A stretch of 64,000 nt of DNA from an uncultured Methylophilaceae bacterium (GTDB taxonomy: Bacteria > Pseudomonadota > Gammaproteobacteria > Burkholderiales > Methylophilaceae), in the NCBI GenBank assembly GCA_903834185.1, contig CAILHX010000051.1, positions 27,190 to 91,189 of the forward strand, in the 5' to 3' direction. Below are positions 30,579-40,357 of the stretch, one piece after another. Numbering within the stretch: the first letter of the stretch is position 1; each line of letters begins with the position of its first letter. Below the pieces are notes generated by a model. That model did no database searches. It was not told the DNA's origin and saw nothing but the letters and a program-made list of their open reading frames with translations. The position numbers were made by a program, and so were the translations under genes.

Positions 30579-32519
30579 ATGTCAAAAAAGCTCCCATACT
30601 ACCTACTCGCCAGCCTGATTTTCCTTGCTAGTCGTTGCTTCGCTGACGATACGCTGATTGATGACGCCTATAACGCTTATAAAAATCGCGACGACAAAGC
30701 ATTAGCAGGCTACGTAGCACAAATGCAAGGTCAACCGCTTGCAGCATATCCCGAATACTGGCGTTTGCTACTTACACTGGACCAAACCGATAGTGGAACC
30801 ATAGAAGCATTTCTGGCACGCTACAGCGATACTCCTTTTGCCGAGAAGCTTCGTCAGGAGTGGCTAAAGAGCCTGGGCAAGCAGCAGAACTGGACGCTGT
30901 ATATGGAGGAACTGCCTAAACTGACTCTCATGGACACAGCAAATAGTTGCTATGCCGCACTGGCGCAGGCGGGAGATAAAACTACGCTGCAAAATGCCAA
31001 ACCACTTTGGCTCAATTCCAATGACCTGCCCTCCAACTGTGATGATCTATTCATCGTGATGCAGGAAAAGGGCGTGATCAAGGATAGCGACGTATGGGCA
31101 AGATTGCGTCTTATATTTCAGGCGAATCACATCTCGGTCGCCAAATCCGCTGCAAGCTATTTATCCAAACCACCCAACAGCACAACGCTCAAGCTTTTTG
31201 ACCGGGTATACGAGGATCCGCAGCGCATGCTGGAAAAGAAAAACATCACGACGAAAACCAGGCTGGGACGAGAACTTAATTTTTACGCATTGGAACGGGT
31301 AGCACGCAGCCAGCCGGATCTGGCGGTTGAACTTTGGGAAAAGATGCATACCAATTTCAGTAAAGAGGATCAGAAGTATGTTTGGGGCCGGTTGGCAATA
31401 CAGGCTGCACGCAACCACCATCCGCAAGCTTTGGCCTGGTATAAGCTGGCTGACTCCGATCTGCTGGATAATGAACAATTGGCCTGGAAGGCGCGTGCTG
31501 CTTTACGTGCTGCAGACTGGGATACACTTGCTTCTACCATTGCAGAGATGTCCCCGGTATTGCAGGAAGATGCTGCCTGGCGTTTCTGGAAAGCGCGCGC
31601 ATTCAGGGAAACAGGAAATCAGGCAGCGGCAGATGCGTTGCTGTTACCATTATCGAAAGAGCGCAATTTTTACGGTCAGCTGGCGTTGGAAGAGTTAGGG
31701 TCAGTGGTCAATGCACCTGCAGTCGCATATCACGCCAGCGAGGCCGACGTAAGCGAGATCGAAAAACTACCTGCAGTGCAACGTGCTTCAATATTGTATC
31801 GCCATGGCCTGCGTTGGGAATCTCGTCAGGAATGGTTGTGGGCGATACGCAATATGGATGACAAACACTTGATCGCCGCAGCTGAGTACGCATTCCGCCA
31901 GGAATGGTACGATTTAGCCATCAACACTGCAGACAAAACTCAACTCATACATGACTTTGCCTTGCGCTATCCCACACCTTATCGCGATCAAATGAAAAAC
32001 TATGCCCGCGAAAACCAATTGGACGAAGCATGGGTCTATGGTCTGGTAAGACAGGAAAGCCGTTTTATAAGTGAGTCACGTTCCGGTGTAGGTGCGGCTG
32101 GTTTGATGCAACTGATGCCGGCAACAGCAAGATGGATCGCAAAAAAAATAGGGTTTGGGCAATATCAAACCAATATGATCCACGAATTGAATACCAATAT
32201 TCAATTTGGTACCTATTATTTACGCCATATACTAGAGGTAACGAACGGGCAATCGGTGATGGCCACCGCTGCCTACAATGCTGGTCCAGGAAGGGCAAAA
32301 CGCTGGGTGGACGACAAACCGCTGGAAGGTGCGATTTACATAGAGACCATTCCGTTTCTGGAAACACGCGACTATGTGAAAAAAGTAATGAGTAACGCAC
32401 AATACTATTCGCAAAGGCTGGGGACGCAGATGCAAACGATCAAGCAACGATTAGGAACTGTGACCAGCGTGGTAAACACCCCAGTTGAAGCAAGCGATGT
32501 TGACGAAAACAAGGAATGA
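30579..32519 (+). CDS. slt: Soluble lytic murein transglycosylase
   Basis: Slt cleaves the MurNAc-GlcNAc bond in peptidoglycan with 1,6-anhydro ends. The 646-residue protein has a signal peptide (about 1-22, ending near CFADD), a long superhelical alpha domain, and a C-terminal lysozyme-like domain with catalytic QESRF, SGVGAAGLMQLMPATA and TAAYNAGPGRAKRW. The length fits the Slt70 type. Confidence 0.95.
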   Translation: MSKKLPYYLLASLIFLASRCFADDTLIDDAYNAYKNRDDKALAGYVAQMQGQPLAAYPEYWRLLLTLDQTDSGTIEAFLARYSDTPFAEKLRQEWLKSLGKQQNWTLYMEELPKLTLMDTANSCYAALAQAGDKTTLQNAKPLWLNSNDLPSNCDDLFIVMQEKGVIKDSDVWARLRLIFQANHISVAKSAASYLSKPPNSTTLKLFDRVYEDPQRMLEKKNITTKTRLGRELNFYALERVARSQPDLAVELWEKMHTNFSKEDQKYVWGRLAIQAARNHHPQALAWYKLADSDLLDNEQLAWKARAALRAADWDTLASTIAEMSPVLQEDAAWRFWKARAFRETGNQAAADALLLPLSKERNFYGQLALEELGSVVNAPAVAYHASEADVSEIEKLPAVQRASILYRHGLRWESRQEWLWAIRNMDDKHLIAAAEYAFRQEWYDLAINTADKTQLIHDFALRYPTPYRDQMKNYARENQLDEAWVYGLVRQESRFISESRSGVGAAGLMQLMPATARWIAKKIGFGQYQTNMIHELNTNIQFGTYYLRHILEVTNGQSVMATAAYNAGPGRAKRWVDDKPLEGAIYIETIPFLETRDYVKKVMSNAQYYSQRLGTQMQTIKQRLGTVTSVVNTPVEASDVDENKE

Positions 32520-32526
32520 AAGGGCA

Positions 32527-33471
32527 ATGATGCAGATAAAGCATGTTTGTGTAGTCGGTGGTGCCGGCTTTATCGGACGCCATGTGGTACATCAGCTTGA
32601 TGTTGCAGGATATAAGGTTAAAGTGCTCACGCGTCGTCGAGAATCGGCAAAACACCTGATCCTTTTGCCGAAAGTCGAAGTGGTGGAATGCGATCTGACG
32701 CACGACGCTGCTTTACATGACGCCTTGCAAGGCTGTGATGCCGTCATCAATCTGGTGGGGATTCTGCACCAAAGCCGCCGCGCAACATTTGAACGCATAC
32801 ATGGCGATTTGCCGCGCCGCTTGGCAGGCATGTGCAAGAGCCTCGGTATCAAACGCTTTATTCAGGTCAGTGCACTGCATGCCAGCAGTGCAGCTCCCAG
32901 CTCATATCTACGCTCCAAAGCATTAGGAGAAGCAGCACTCAAAGCCTCACAATTGGATTGGACAGTGTTCCGTCCTTCAGTAGTATTTGGCGAGGGCGAC
33001 AATTTTCTGAACTTGTTTGCCAAAATGGCCAAGCTATTGCCTGTCATTCCGTTGGCATTGCCTACTGCCCGTTTTCAGCCGGTCTGGGTTGAGGATCTGG
33101 CAAAAGTAATCGCTGCCAGTGTGAACAATCTGCATACTTACCAGCAGACCTATGATATCTGCGGGCCCAGAATTTATACCATGAAACAGTTGGTGGAGTT
33201 TGCCGCAAAAGCTGTGGGTAAAACCCCGCGCATTATTGGATTGAGCAGCCGCCTTTCTTATTTGCAGGCATTGCTGATGGAATTTTTACCGGTACAGCTT
33301 ATTAGTCGCGACAACCTGCGCTCCATGGAAATCGATAGTGTCAGCACTCACCCTTTTCCAGAACTGTTCGGCATCACCCCCACCGCACTTGAGGCCGTCG
33401 CGCCTTACTATCTGGCTGGTACGACACCGCGTGCCGATTACCTGCGATATCGGGTAACCGCAGGTAGATGA
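32527..33471 (+). CDS. NDUFA9-like NAD(P)-binding epimerase/reductase
   Basis: This 314-residue extended short-chain dehydrogenase-like protein has the nucleotide loop VVGGAGFIGRHVVHQL at about 8-23 and NLVGILHQSRRATFE, the pattern of the complex I NDUFA9-like subfamily common in proteobacteria. The usual active-site YxxxK is not evident: the matching region reads SYLRSKALGEAAL. The substrate is unknown. The frame is open upstream inside slt; ATG 32527 (or 32530) follows a GAAAGGG ribosome site. Confidence 0.85.
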   Translation: MMQIKHVCVVGGAGFIGRHVVHQLDVAGYKVKVLTRRRESAKHLILLPKVEVVECDLTHDAALHDALQGCDAVINLVGILHQSRRATFERIHGDLPRRLAGMCKSLGIKRFIQVSALHASSAAPSSYLRSKALGEAALKASQLDWTVFRPSVVFGEGDNFLNLFAKMAKLLPVIPLALPTARFQPVWVEDLAKVIAASVNNLHTYQQTYDICGPRIYTMKQLVEFAAKAVGKTPRIIGLSSRLSYLQALLMEFLPVQLISRDNLRSMEIDSVSTHPFPELFGITPTALEAVAPYYLAGTTPRADYLRYRVTAGR

Positions 33472-33484
33472 GTTGCCTGCGCAG

Positions 33485-34702
33485 ATGAAAGTTTATTGCG
33501 TCGGCGGGGCAGTACGTGACGAATTGCTGGGTCTGCAGGTAAAAGATCGCGATTGGGTTGTGGTCGGAGCTACGCCAGAGGAGTTGGTCGCGCAGGGTTA
33601 CAAGCCTGTAGGTAAGGATTTCCCGGTTTTTTTACACCCGGAAACGCATGAAGAGTATGCGCTCGCTCGCACCGAGCGCAGCACTGCTCGCGGCTATAAG
33701 GGGTTCAGCGTCTATGCCGCACCAGACGTCACGCTGGAACAGGACCTGATCAGGCGCGATCTGACCATCAATGCCATCGCCCGTGATGCGCAGGGCCAGT
33801 TGATAGACCCACACCATGGTCTGGCTGATCTGCAAGCCAAAGTGCTGCGCCATGTCAGTACCGCATTCATTGAAGATCCTGTAAGAATCCTGCGTATCGC
33901 CCGTTTTGCGGCGCGTTTCAGCGACTTCAGTATTGCCGAAGAGACCATGAATCTGATGCGTAACATGGTGGATAGCGGCGAATTGGATGCCTTGGTAGCA
34001 GAACGCGTTTGGCAGGAACTTGCTACAGGACTGATGGAGATCGCGCCTTCACGCATGTTTGAAGTATTACGTTACTGCGGCGCACTAAAAAAAATCCTGC
34101 CCGAAGTCGATAGGCTATGGGGAGTACCGCAACCGGCACTGCATCACCCTGAAATTGATACCGGCGTGCATGTGATGATGGTACTGGATTATGCCGCTGC
34201 CATGCAGTATAGCCTGCCTATACGCTTCGCCTCGCTCACACATGACCTGGGAAAAGGCACTACGCCCGAGGATGTCCTTCCGCGCCATATCGGGCATGAA
34301 GAACGCAGTGTCAACCTGCTTAAACACCTTTGCCCACGGCTAAAAGTACCCAATGATTGCCGCGAGTTGGCGCTGATGGTCGCCAAATTCCACGGTAAGG
34401 TACACAGAGCTCTGGAAATGCGTCCTGAAACCCTGTTGCAGCTTATTCATGATACCGATGCGATTCGCCAGCCTGATCGTTTTAATGATTTTTTGCTCGC
34501 CTGTGAATGTGATTCACGCGGTAGATTGGGTATGCAAAATAAACCCTATCCGCAAGCCGAAGTGCTGCAAAAAACGCTCAAAACTGCGCTTTCCGTTGAT
34601 GCAGGCGCAATCGCGAGCCAGCACAAGCAACCTGAAAAAATCAGGGATGCCATCTACCAAGCCAGACTGGAAGCGGTCAAGACCATATTTTCGCCAGACT
34701 AG
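33485..34702 (+). CDS. cca: Multifunctional tRNA CCA-adding enzyme with HD domain
   Basis: Cca adds or repairs the CCA tail of tRNAs without a template. The 405-residue protein starts MKVYCVGGAVRDELLG, has the nucleotidyltransferase pair KDRDWVVVG, RRDLTINAIARD, and a C-terminal HD phosphohydrolase domain (HPEIDTGVHVMM, LTHDLGKG). I chose ATG 33485 over an upstream TTG because it matches the family N terminus. Its paralogue pcnB is at 48827. Confidence 0.95.
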   Translation: MKVYCVGGAVRDELLGLQVKDRDWVVVGATPEELVAQGYKPVGKDFPVFLHPETHEEYALARTERSTARGYKGFSVYAAPDVTLEQDLIRRDLTINAIARDAQGQLIDPHHGLADLQAKVLRHVSTAFIEDPVRILRIARFAARFSDFSIAEETMNLMRNMVDSGELDALVAERVWQELATGLMEIAPSRMFEVLRYCGALKKILPEVDRLWGVPQPALHHPEIDTGVHVMMVLDYAAAMQYSLPIRFASLTHDLGKGTTPEDVLPRHIGHEERSVNLLKHLCPRLKVPNDCRELALMVAKFHGKVHRALEMRPETLLQLIHDTDAIRQPDRFNDFLLACECDSRGRLGMQNKPYPQAEVLQKTLKTALSVDAGAIASQHKQPEKIRDAIYQARLEAVKTIFSPD

Positions 34703-34793
34703 TTTTGACCATTGCTAACATCAAATTGTCATGATGCACCGATTCGGGTTACGATTAGCCTTTATTCTCTTTTAGCTTTCGAGTACATTTTAG

Positions 34794-36605
34794 ATGAATC
34801 CGACTGTTTTAACCGTAGCTGCTCGCATTCGCGAGCGTAGCGAGACTACTCGCCGCGCTTATTTGCAACGATTGGATACCATGGCTGCGCGCGGCCCTGG
34901 CGTCGAACGCATGGGCTGTGCCAATGTGGCACACTCTTTTGCCGCCATGCCAGCCAATGACAAATTGAAAGTGGTGACGGAGCGCGCACCGAATATAGGT
35001 ATTATCACTGCCTATAACGATATGTTATCCGCGCATGCACCGTTTCAGGGCTACCCCGATCTGATCAAGGACGAAGCACGTAAGCATGGTGCCACCGCAC
35101 AAGTGGCGGGTGGTGTTCCGGCCATGTGCGACGGCATCACCCAGGGTATGCCCGGAATGGAACTCAGCCTGTTCAGCCGCGATGTGATCGCCATGTCTGC
35201 TGCTGTAGGGTTAAGCCATGATGTGTTTGATGCAGCCTTGATGTTGGGCGTGTGCGACAAGATCGTTCCAGGGTTACTGATAGGCGCATTGCATTTCGGT
35301 CATCTGCCCACCGTATTCGTGCCGGCGGGTCCGATGACAACCGGTTTGTCCAATAGCGAGAAATCGCACATGCGCGTATTAGCCGCAGAAGGCAAAGTAG
35401 GCCGCAAGGAATTACTACAAACAGAATCGAAGGCCTACCATGGCCAGGGAACCTGTACTTTTTACGGCACAGCCAATAGTAATCAGATGTTGCTTGAGGC
35501 GATGGGCTTGCATGTACCTGGTACTGCATTCGTCAACCCTGGCAGTGACTTCCGTGCGGAGCTCACACGCGAAGCTGTGCGTAGCGTCCTCAATATCACC
35601 AAGAACAAAGCCTTCACCCCTATAGGCAGGTTGATAGACGAGCGATGTATCGTTAACGCCATGGTGGCTTTACTGGCTACGGGTGGCTCGACCAATCACC
35701 TTATCCACTGGGTTGCCGTTGCTCGCGCTGCTGGCATAGACATCAACTGGGATGATTTCTGCACGCTGTCTGATGTCGTTCCACTCATCGCTCGGGTCTA
35801 CCCCAACGGTGAAGCCGATGTGAATGCGTTCCAGGATGCAGGCGGCCCCGGCTATGTGATCCGCGAGTTACTGGATGCAGGTTTGATGTATGAAGACGTA
35901 GTCACCGTTCGCAAGGGCGGTATACGAGAGTACACCGGCATCCCGCACATGAATGATCAGAAACTGCAGTGGGATATTGTAGGCGCTTCCAAAGACGACA
36001 GCGTGGTGCGGCCGGTGGATTCGCCCTTCAGCTCCAATGGCGGCATCAAAGTGCTGCGTGGCAATCTGGGACGTAGTGTGATCAAGATATCTGCAGTTCC
36101 GGAAGAACAACATGTTGTAGAAGCGCCAGCCAGAGTATTTGACTCTCAGGAGGCATTGTTGGCAGCGTTTAGTGCTGGCGACTTGAATCAGAACGCCGTC
36201 TGTGTCGTGCGCTGGCAAGGACCGAAAGCCAATGGCATGCCTGAACTGCATAAACTGACACCGCCGCTGAAAGCATTGCAAAGCAAGGGCTTCGATGTAG
36301 CGTTGGTCACCGATGGTCGTATGAGCGGCGCCTCCGGCAAGATCCCGGCAGCTATTCATGTGTCGCCGGAAGCGGCGGCAGGCGGGCCATTGGCGAAAGT
36401 ACGTGATGGTGATGTAATACGTCTGGATGCGCTGACCGGAAGATTGGAGGTATTGGTGAATATCTCTGAGTGGGAAGCGCGTGAGGTATTGGAGATGCCG
36501 CAGGCATTGCGCGAGGCCAATGGCCTTGGCATGGGGCGCGAATTGTTTGCCGGTATGCGTAATAATGCGCTAACCGCTGAAGAGGGAGGTTGTACCTGGC
36601 TATGA
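34794..36605 (+). CDS. edd: Phosphogluconate dehydratase (Entner-Doudoroff)
   Basis: Edd dehydrates 6-phosphogluconate to KDPG using an Fe-S cluster. The 603-residue protein is related to IlvD but has the Edd order: [42 protein letters not shown] and a late [17 protein letters not shown]. It is followed at once by eda with a 4-base overlap. It supplies the KDPG route, which also serves some methylotrophs of this order. Confidence 0.96.
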   Translation: MNPTVLTVAARIRERSETTRRAYLQRLDTMAARGPGVERMGCANVAHSFAAMPANDKLKVVTERAPNIGIITAYNDMLSAHAPFQGYPDLIKDEARKHGATAQVAGGVPAMCDGITQGMPGMELSLFSRDVIAMSAAVGLSHDVFDAALMLGVCDKIVPGLLIGALHFGHLPTVFVPAGPMTTGLSNSEKSHMRVLAAEGKVGRKELLQTESKAYHGQGTCTFYGTANSNQMLLEAMGLHVPGTAFVNPGSDFRAELTREAVRSVLNITKNKAFTPIGRLIDERCIVNAMVALLATGGSTNHLIHWVAVARAAGIDINWDDFCTLSDVVPLIARVYPNGEADVNAFQDAGGPGYVIRELLDAGLMYEDVVTVRKGGIREYTGIPHMNDQKLQWDIVGASKDDSVVRPVDSPFSSNGGIKVLRGNLGRSVIKISAVPEEQHVVEAPARVFDSQEALLAAFSAGDLNQNAVCVVRWQGPKANGMPELHKLTPPLKALQSKGFDVALVTDGRMSGASGKIPAAIHVSPEAAAGGPLAKVRDGDVIRLDALTGRLEVLVNISEWEAREVLEMPQALREANGLGMGRELFAGMRNNALTAEEGGCTWL

Positions 36606-37237
36606 GTGAACGTTTTACAGCAATACAAATCATGCAGGACAAGCCTGTGATCCCGGTGATCGTGCTCAACGATGTCGCCCATGCCGTACCTATGGCGCGT
36701 GCCCTGCTGGCGGGGGGCTTGCGCATGCTGGAAATCACCATGCGCACTTCTGCCGCGCTGGCCTGTATGCGAGCCATCTCCAAAGATGTCCCGCAAGCGA
36801 TCGTAGGTGCCGGTACAGTGCGTTGCGCAGCCGATGCCGAAGCCGCTGCTTCCGCCGGCGCACGCTTTTTTGTGAGTCCGGGTTATACCAAGGATGTGGG
36901 CACAGCCTGCAAAGAAATGCGTCTGCCTTTGTTACCCGGGGTAGCAACCAGCAGTGAAATCATGATGGCGCAGGAAGATGGCTTGAAGCAGTTGAAATTC
37001 TTTCCGGCCATGCAGGCCGGTGGTATCGGCATGCTGAAAGCATGGTCCGGCCCATTCGCAGATATTCAGTTTTGCCCAACAGGCGGCGTCACGCTCGAAA
37101 ATGCACCGCAATTGCTGGCATTACCTAATGTTGCTGTCGTTGGCGGCACATGGCTTACCCCACAGGATGTGATGGAACGCGGCGATTGGGCAAAGATCAC
37201 CGAAATGGCAAAAGAGGCTAGCTCGCTCAGCCGGTAA
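36602..37237 (+). CDS. eda: KDPG aldolase
   Basis: Eda splits 2-keto-3-deoxy-6-phosphogluconate to pyruvate and glyceraldehyde 3-phosphate. The 211-residue TIM-barrel shows LEITMRT (Glu), VGAGTV, FVSPGYTKD and the Schiff-base lysine in LKFFPAMQAGG. I chose ATG 36602, which overlaps the edd stop as ATGA, rather than the upstream start inside edd. Confidence 0.95.
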   Translation: MSERFTAIQIMQDKPVIPVIVLNDVAHAVPMARALLAGGLRMLEITMRTSAALACMRAISKDVPQAIVGAGTVRCAADAEAAASAGARFFVSPGYTKDVGTACKEMRLPLLPGVATSSEIMMAQEDGLKQLKFFPAMQAGGIGMLKAWSGPFADIQFCPTGGVTLENAPQLLALPNVAVVGGTWLTPQDVMERGDWAKITEMAKEASSLSR

Positions 37238-37320
37238 AGCGGTTCATCCAAGCCACATCGCTGTAGCCGACAATAAAACAGCCATCTCTAAAACCCGGTA
37301 CGATTCGACAGGGAGATCGA

Positions 37321-37710
37321 ATGGGTCCTATTGGTTTTGGACATATCAATATTCGCGCTCACCGCGCCCTGCTGGATCAGCTTTATTCCTTTTATACGGC
37401 TGTGGTTGGCTTGACCGAAGGCGCGAGACCGCCGTTTAACAGGTTCGGCTACTGGCTGTATTTGGGCAAGCATGACATTGTCCATTTGATCGAAGCCTCG
37501 CCGGAAGAGATACGGGCGACCAATGTCGTAACCACCATCGATCACGTGGCTTTTTTATGTGAAGGGCCGGTCGAATTCGAACACAGGTTGCAACAATTGG
37601 GAGTTCCATACCAGACTGCGGCAGTTCCGTTAACCGGGCAATTACAGTTGGTGGTTACAGACCCGGCAGGTAACAGAGTCGAGCTTAACTTCCCGAATGC
37701 AAATAACTAG
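37321..37710 (+). CDS. VOC (glyoxalase/bleomycin resistance fold) protein
   Basis: This 129-residue protein has two beta-alpha-beta-beta-beta modules: FGHINIRAHRALLDQLYSFY at the N terminus, IDHVAFLCEG in the middle, and DPAGNRVELNF at the end. The potential metal ligands His8, His73 and the late Glu fit the fold. The substrate cannot be assigned. Its stop codon is part of a perfect inverted repeat that ends the transcription unit. Confidence 0.8.
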   Translation: MGPIGFGHINIRAHRALLDQLYSFYTAVVGLTEGARPPFNRFGYWLYLGKHDIVHLIEASPEEIRATNVVTTIDHVAFLCEGPVEFEHRLQQLGVPYQTAAVPLTGQLQLVVTDPAGNRVELNFPNANN

Positions 37711-37750
37711 GCGATCATGTGCTTGGGTCTACCAAGCACATGATCGCCTA
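37708..37750. terminator. Long perfect inverted repeat between convergent genes
   Basis: A 19-bp perfect inverted repeat (37708-37726 with 37732-37750) with a 5-base loop starts on the TAG stop of the VOC gene. It lies between convergent transcription units (VOC and slyD). No long T-run follows on either strand, so it may act as a bidirectional or Rho-assisted terminator. Confidence 0.6.
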
Positions 37751-37787
37751 TATTTAGCCCGACTAAGCACGAGCAATATTTTGAAGG

Positions 37788-38267
37788 CTAATGGTGATGA
37801 CCACCCTCGCCATGGATATGTCCGTGCGAAATCTCTTCTTTGGTAGCAGGCCGGATACCGGTAATGCTGCATTTGAAGTTCATGCGCTCGCCAGCCCAAG
37901 GATGATTGCCATCTACCACTACCTTGCCATCGGCGATTTCAGTGACGGTATACAGCACAACGTCACCCCCTGGCTCTTCTCCTTCAAACTGCATTCCCAC
38001 CTCCAGTTGGTCTGAGGGGAAAGCAGTGGCAGGCTCTATTTGCACCAGTTCTTCATCATATTCGCCAAAAGCATCGTCTGGCTCCAGGGTGAGATCAATC
38101 ACATCTCCCACTTTTTTCCCGTGCAGTGCTTCTTCCACTTTGGGGAAAATACCATCATATCCACCGTGCAGATAGCTTACCGGCTTATCACTGGACTCCA
38201 GCAATTCACCTTCACTGTTGTGCAGTTCATAGGTAATGGATACGACCGAGTTCATCGAGATTTGCAT
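37788..38267 (-). CDS. slyD: FKBP-type peptidyl-prolyl isomerase SlyD
   Basis: This 159-residue SlyD-type chaperone-isomerase has a split FKBP domain around an insert-in-flap domain: VVSITYELHNSEGELLES, YLHGGYDGIFPKVEEAL, then DDAFGEYDEELVQ, and NHPWAGERMNF. The C-terminal tail is short but His-rich (GHIHGEGGHHH), able to bind nickel or other metals. It is the second gene of a bcp-slyD pair overlapping by one base. Confidence 0.93.
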   Translation of the reverse strand: MQISMNSVVSITYELHNSEGELLESSDKPVSYLHGGYDGIFPKVEEALHGKKVGDVIDLTLEPDDAFGEYDEELVQIEPATAFPSDQLEVGMQFEGEEPGGDVVLYTVTEIADGKVVVDGNHPWAGERMNFKCSITGIRPATKEEISHGHIHGEGGHHH

Positions 38268-38728
38268 TACAGTTCCTTAATCAGTTGTAATATTTCAGCC
38301 GCATGGCCTTTAGCCGTAACGCCATAAAGTGCATGACGTACAGTACTGCTTGCATCAATTATAAAAGTCGAACGAATTATACCCATCTTATGCATACCTT
38401 CGAACTCCTTCTCCTGCCACACACCGTATTTCTCGCATACCTTACCCTCTACATCCGCCAACAAGCCCACAGAAAGTCCGTGCTTGTCGCGGAAAGCTGC
38501 ATGGCTGATACAGTCATCGCGTGAAATACCGAGTACCACTGTATTGAGCCGCGCGAACTCCTCTTCCATATCTGTAAATTCGATCGCTTCCAAAGTACAT
38601 CCGGGAGTATCATCTTTGGGATAAAAAAACAGAACCACCACTTTACCTTTAAGACTGGAGAGCTTGAACATCTCCATGTCAGCATCAGGCAAAGAAAAGT
38701 CGGGGGCATGTGAACCAGTCTGCAGCAT
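38267..38728 (-). CDS. bcp: Peroxiredoxin of the Bcp/PrxQ family
   Basis: This 153-residue thiol peroxidase begins MLQTGSHAPDFSLPD; the frame extends 23 codons upstream without family similarity. The peroxidatic cysteine is in DDTPGCTLEA (Cys44). The resolving cysteine that many Bcp proteins carry five residues later is absent (Ile49), so reduction must use another cysteine (for example in SRDDCIS or VCEKYGV) or a partner thiol. It is divergent from the oxygenase gene. Confidence 0.92.
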   Translation of the reverse strand: MLQTGSHAPDFSLPDADMEMFKLSSLKGKVVVLFFYPKDDTPGCTLEAIEFTDMEEEFARLNTVVLGISRDDCISHAAFRDKHGLSVGLLADVEGKVCEKYGVWQEKEFEGMHKMGIIRSTFIIDASSTVRHALYGVTAKGHAAEILQLIKEL

Positions 38729-38805
38729 TGGGTAGACCTTTGAAAAGCGCCCTTTCATTTTAAACCATTTCTCATAAACAGTCGCAAACGCTATCATTCA
38801 CCCCC

Positions 38806-39918
38806 ATGAAACTTCCTCATCTGGGCGGGCTGACCGCCAAGCAATTCTTTCGCGACTATTGGCAAAAAAAACCACTGCTGATCCGCCAGGCATTCCCCCA
38901 TTTTTCAGGACTACTTACGCCGGACGAGTTGGCCGGACTGGCCTGTGAAGAAGATGCACAATCAAGGCTGGTCATATTTAAACAAGGTAAATGGCAGCTT
39001 GAGTCAGGACCGTTTGATGAAACGCGTTTTGCCAAACTGCCAAAAAAAGATTGGACCCTGCTGGTTCAGGAAGTGAATCACTTTTTGCCAGAAGCCGCAG
39101 CCCTGTTACAACAATTCAACTTTGTGCCCACTGCCAGACTGGACGACCTGATGGTGAGCTTTGCCCCTGATGGCGGTGGAGTTGGACCGCATTTCGATTC
39201 ATATGATGTGTTCTTATTGCAAGGCATGGGCAAGCGCCTGTGGCGTATCAGCGATCAGCAACAACAGCAGTTGGTGGAAGGCGCGCCTCTCCGCATTCTG
39301 CAACATTTCGAATCACAACAGGAATGGTTGCTGGAAGCAGGAGATATGTTGTACTTACCTCCTCGTTACGCTCATTGGGGGATTGCTGTTGGCGATTGCA
39401 TGACTTATTCCATCGGCTTTCGTGCGCCATCGGTACAGGAGCTTGCAACACAATTTTTAATGCACTTGCAAGATACTGTTGCACTGGATGGTTTTTACAC
39501 AGATCCGGATCTTTTAGCGCAAACACATCCTGCAGAGATTTCAGAGCAGATGGTATCAAAAATCGATGATGTACTGAAAAATGTGGTTTGGAATAAACGC
39601 GACGTAAGCCATTTCCTAGGGATTTACCTTACCGAACCAAAAGCTCACGTTATTTTTACTCCACCCCGTAAAATCAGCCTGGAAAAGTTTGTGGCGCGTC
39701 TTCAAAAAGAACCTATTAAATTGGCACTGCAAAGCCTGATGTTATTTGAGGGTGATCAAGTCTATATCAACGGATTGGCATTGCAGCCCAAGACTGATGC
39801 GCTCATTGATTTGCAAAAACTGGCAGATACCCGTGTTCTGCACCCCATGGAAAGGTACACCGAACACCTGGCAGAATTACTTTATGATTGGTATCAAGCT
39901 GGATTTTTACAATTTTAG
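38806..39918 (+). CDS. roxA: JmjC/cupin ribosomal-protein uL16 arginine hydroxylase-like
   Basis: This 370-residue Fe(II)/2-oxoglutarate oxygenase resembles YcfD/RoxA, which hydroxylates an arginine of ribosomal protein uL16. The iron triad is visible as VGPHFDSYDVF (His129, Asp131) and PRYAHWGIA (His190). N-terminal TAKQFFRDYWQKKPLLIRQA and the winged-helix-like C-terminal region fit the family. The substrate is inferred from family only. Confidence 0.88.
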   Translation: MKLPHLGGLTAKQFFRDYWQKKPLLIRQAFPHFSGLLTPDELAGLACEEDAQSRLVIFKQGKWQLESGPFDETRFAKLPKKDWTLLVQEVNHFLPEAAALLQQFNFVPTARLDDLMVSFAPDGGGVGPHFDSYDVFLLQGMGKRLWRISDQQQQQLVEGAPLRILQHFESQQEWLLEAGDMLYLPPRYAHWGIAVGDCMTYSIGFRAPSVQELATQFLMHLQDTVALDGFYTDPDLLAQTHPAEISEQMVSKIDDVLKNVVWNKRDVSHFLGIYLTEPKAHVIFTPPRKISLEKFVARLQKEPIKLALQSLMLFEGDQVYINGLALQPKTDALIDLQKLADTRVLHPMERYTEHLAELLYDWYQAGFLQF

Positions 39919-40073
39919 CCTTAAGCCCGCAAATTCCAGCAAACTAATTAAAAATAACTAGTATTTTTTTTGATTGATGTATAGAATCATGGCCTTCGGA
40001 AGACTCTTTAATTGAAGTGTTTCTTTTAAAGAGCCGATAACGATTTTTTGTAACTACTTGTTAAGGAAAAAAA

Positions 40074-40337
40074 ATGATCCGCTCCGCTCTATTCGCTGCT
40101 ATGTTAGCCCTTGCTCTGACCGCTTGCGGTCCAAAAGAAGAAGCTGCTGCTCCAGCACCTGACGCTGCTAAGCCAGCTGATGCTGCCGCTCCAGCACCTG
40201 ACGCTGCTAAGCCAGCTGATGCTGCTGCTCCAGCACCTGACGCTGCTAAGCCAGCTGATGCTGCTGCTCCTGCTGCCGCACCTGACGCTGCTAAGCCAGC
40301 TGATGCTGCTGCTCCAGCACCTGCTGATAAGAAGTAA
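40074..40337 (+). CDS. Ala/Pro-rich repeat lipoprotein, small
   Basis: This 87-residue protein has a signal peptide with lipobox LTAC (Cys18) and then almost only four tandem copies of a 13-residue unit, APAPDAAKPADAA, the fourth with a two-residue insertion. The mature part is low-complexity, rich in Ala, Pro, Asp and Lys, and is likely an extended spacer in the periplasm. A clear ribosome site (TTAAGGA) precedes it and a strong terminator follows. An 8-bp stem (40004-40011 with 40026-40033) lies in the leader region. The function is unknown. Confidence 0.8.
   Translation: MIRSALFAAMLALALTACGPKEEAAAPAPDAAKPADAAAPAPDAAKPADAAAPAPDAAKPADAAAPAAAPDAAKPADAAAPAPADKK
40149..40310 (+). repeat. 39-bp tandem repeat inside the lipoprotein gene
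   Basis: The unit encodes APAPDAAKPADAA and occurs four times, the last lengthened by 6 bases. The copies are nearly identical in DNA, so number changes by slippage or recombination are likely, always in frame since 39 is divisible by three. Confidence 0.9.
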
Positions 40338-40357
40338 TTCGGTCTTAATCAGTAAGC

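Noticed and set aside
40149..40310. CRISPR-like array
   Set aside because: The repeats are in frame, without spacers, and encode the lipoprotein.
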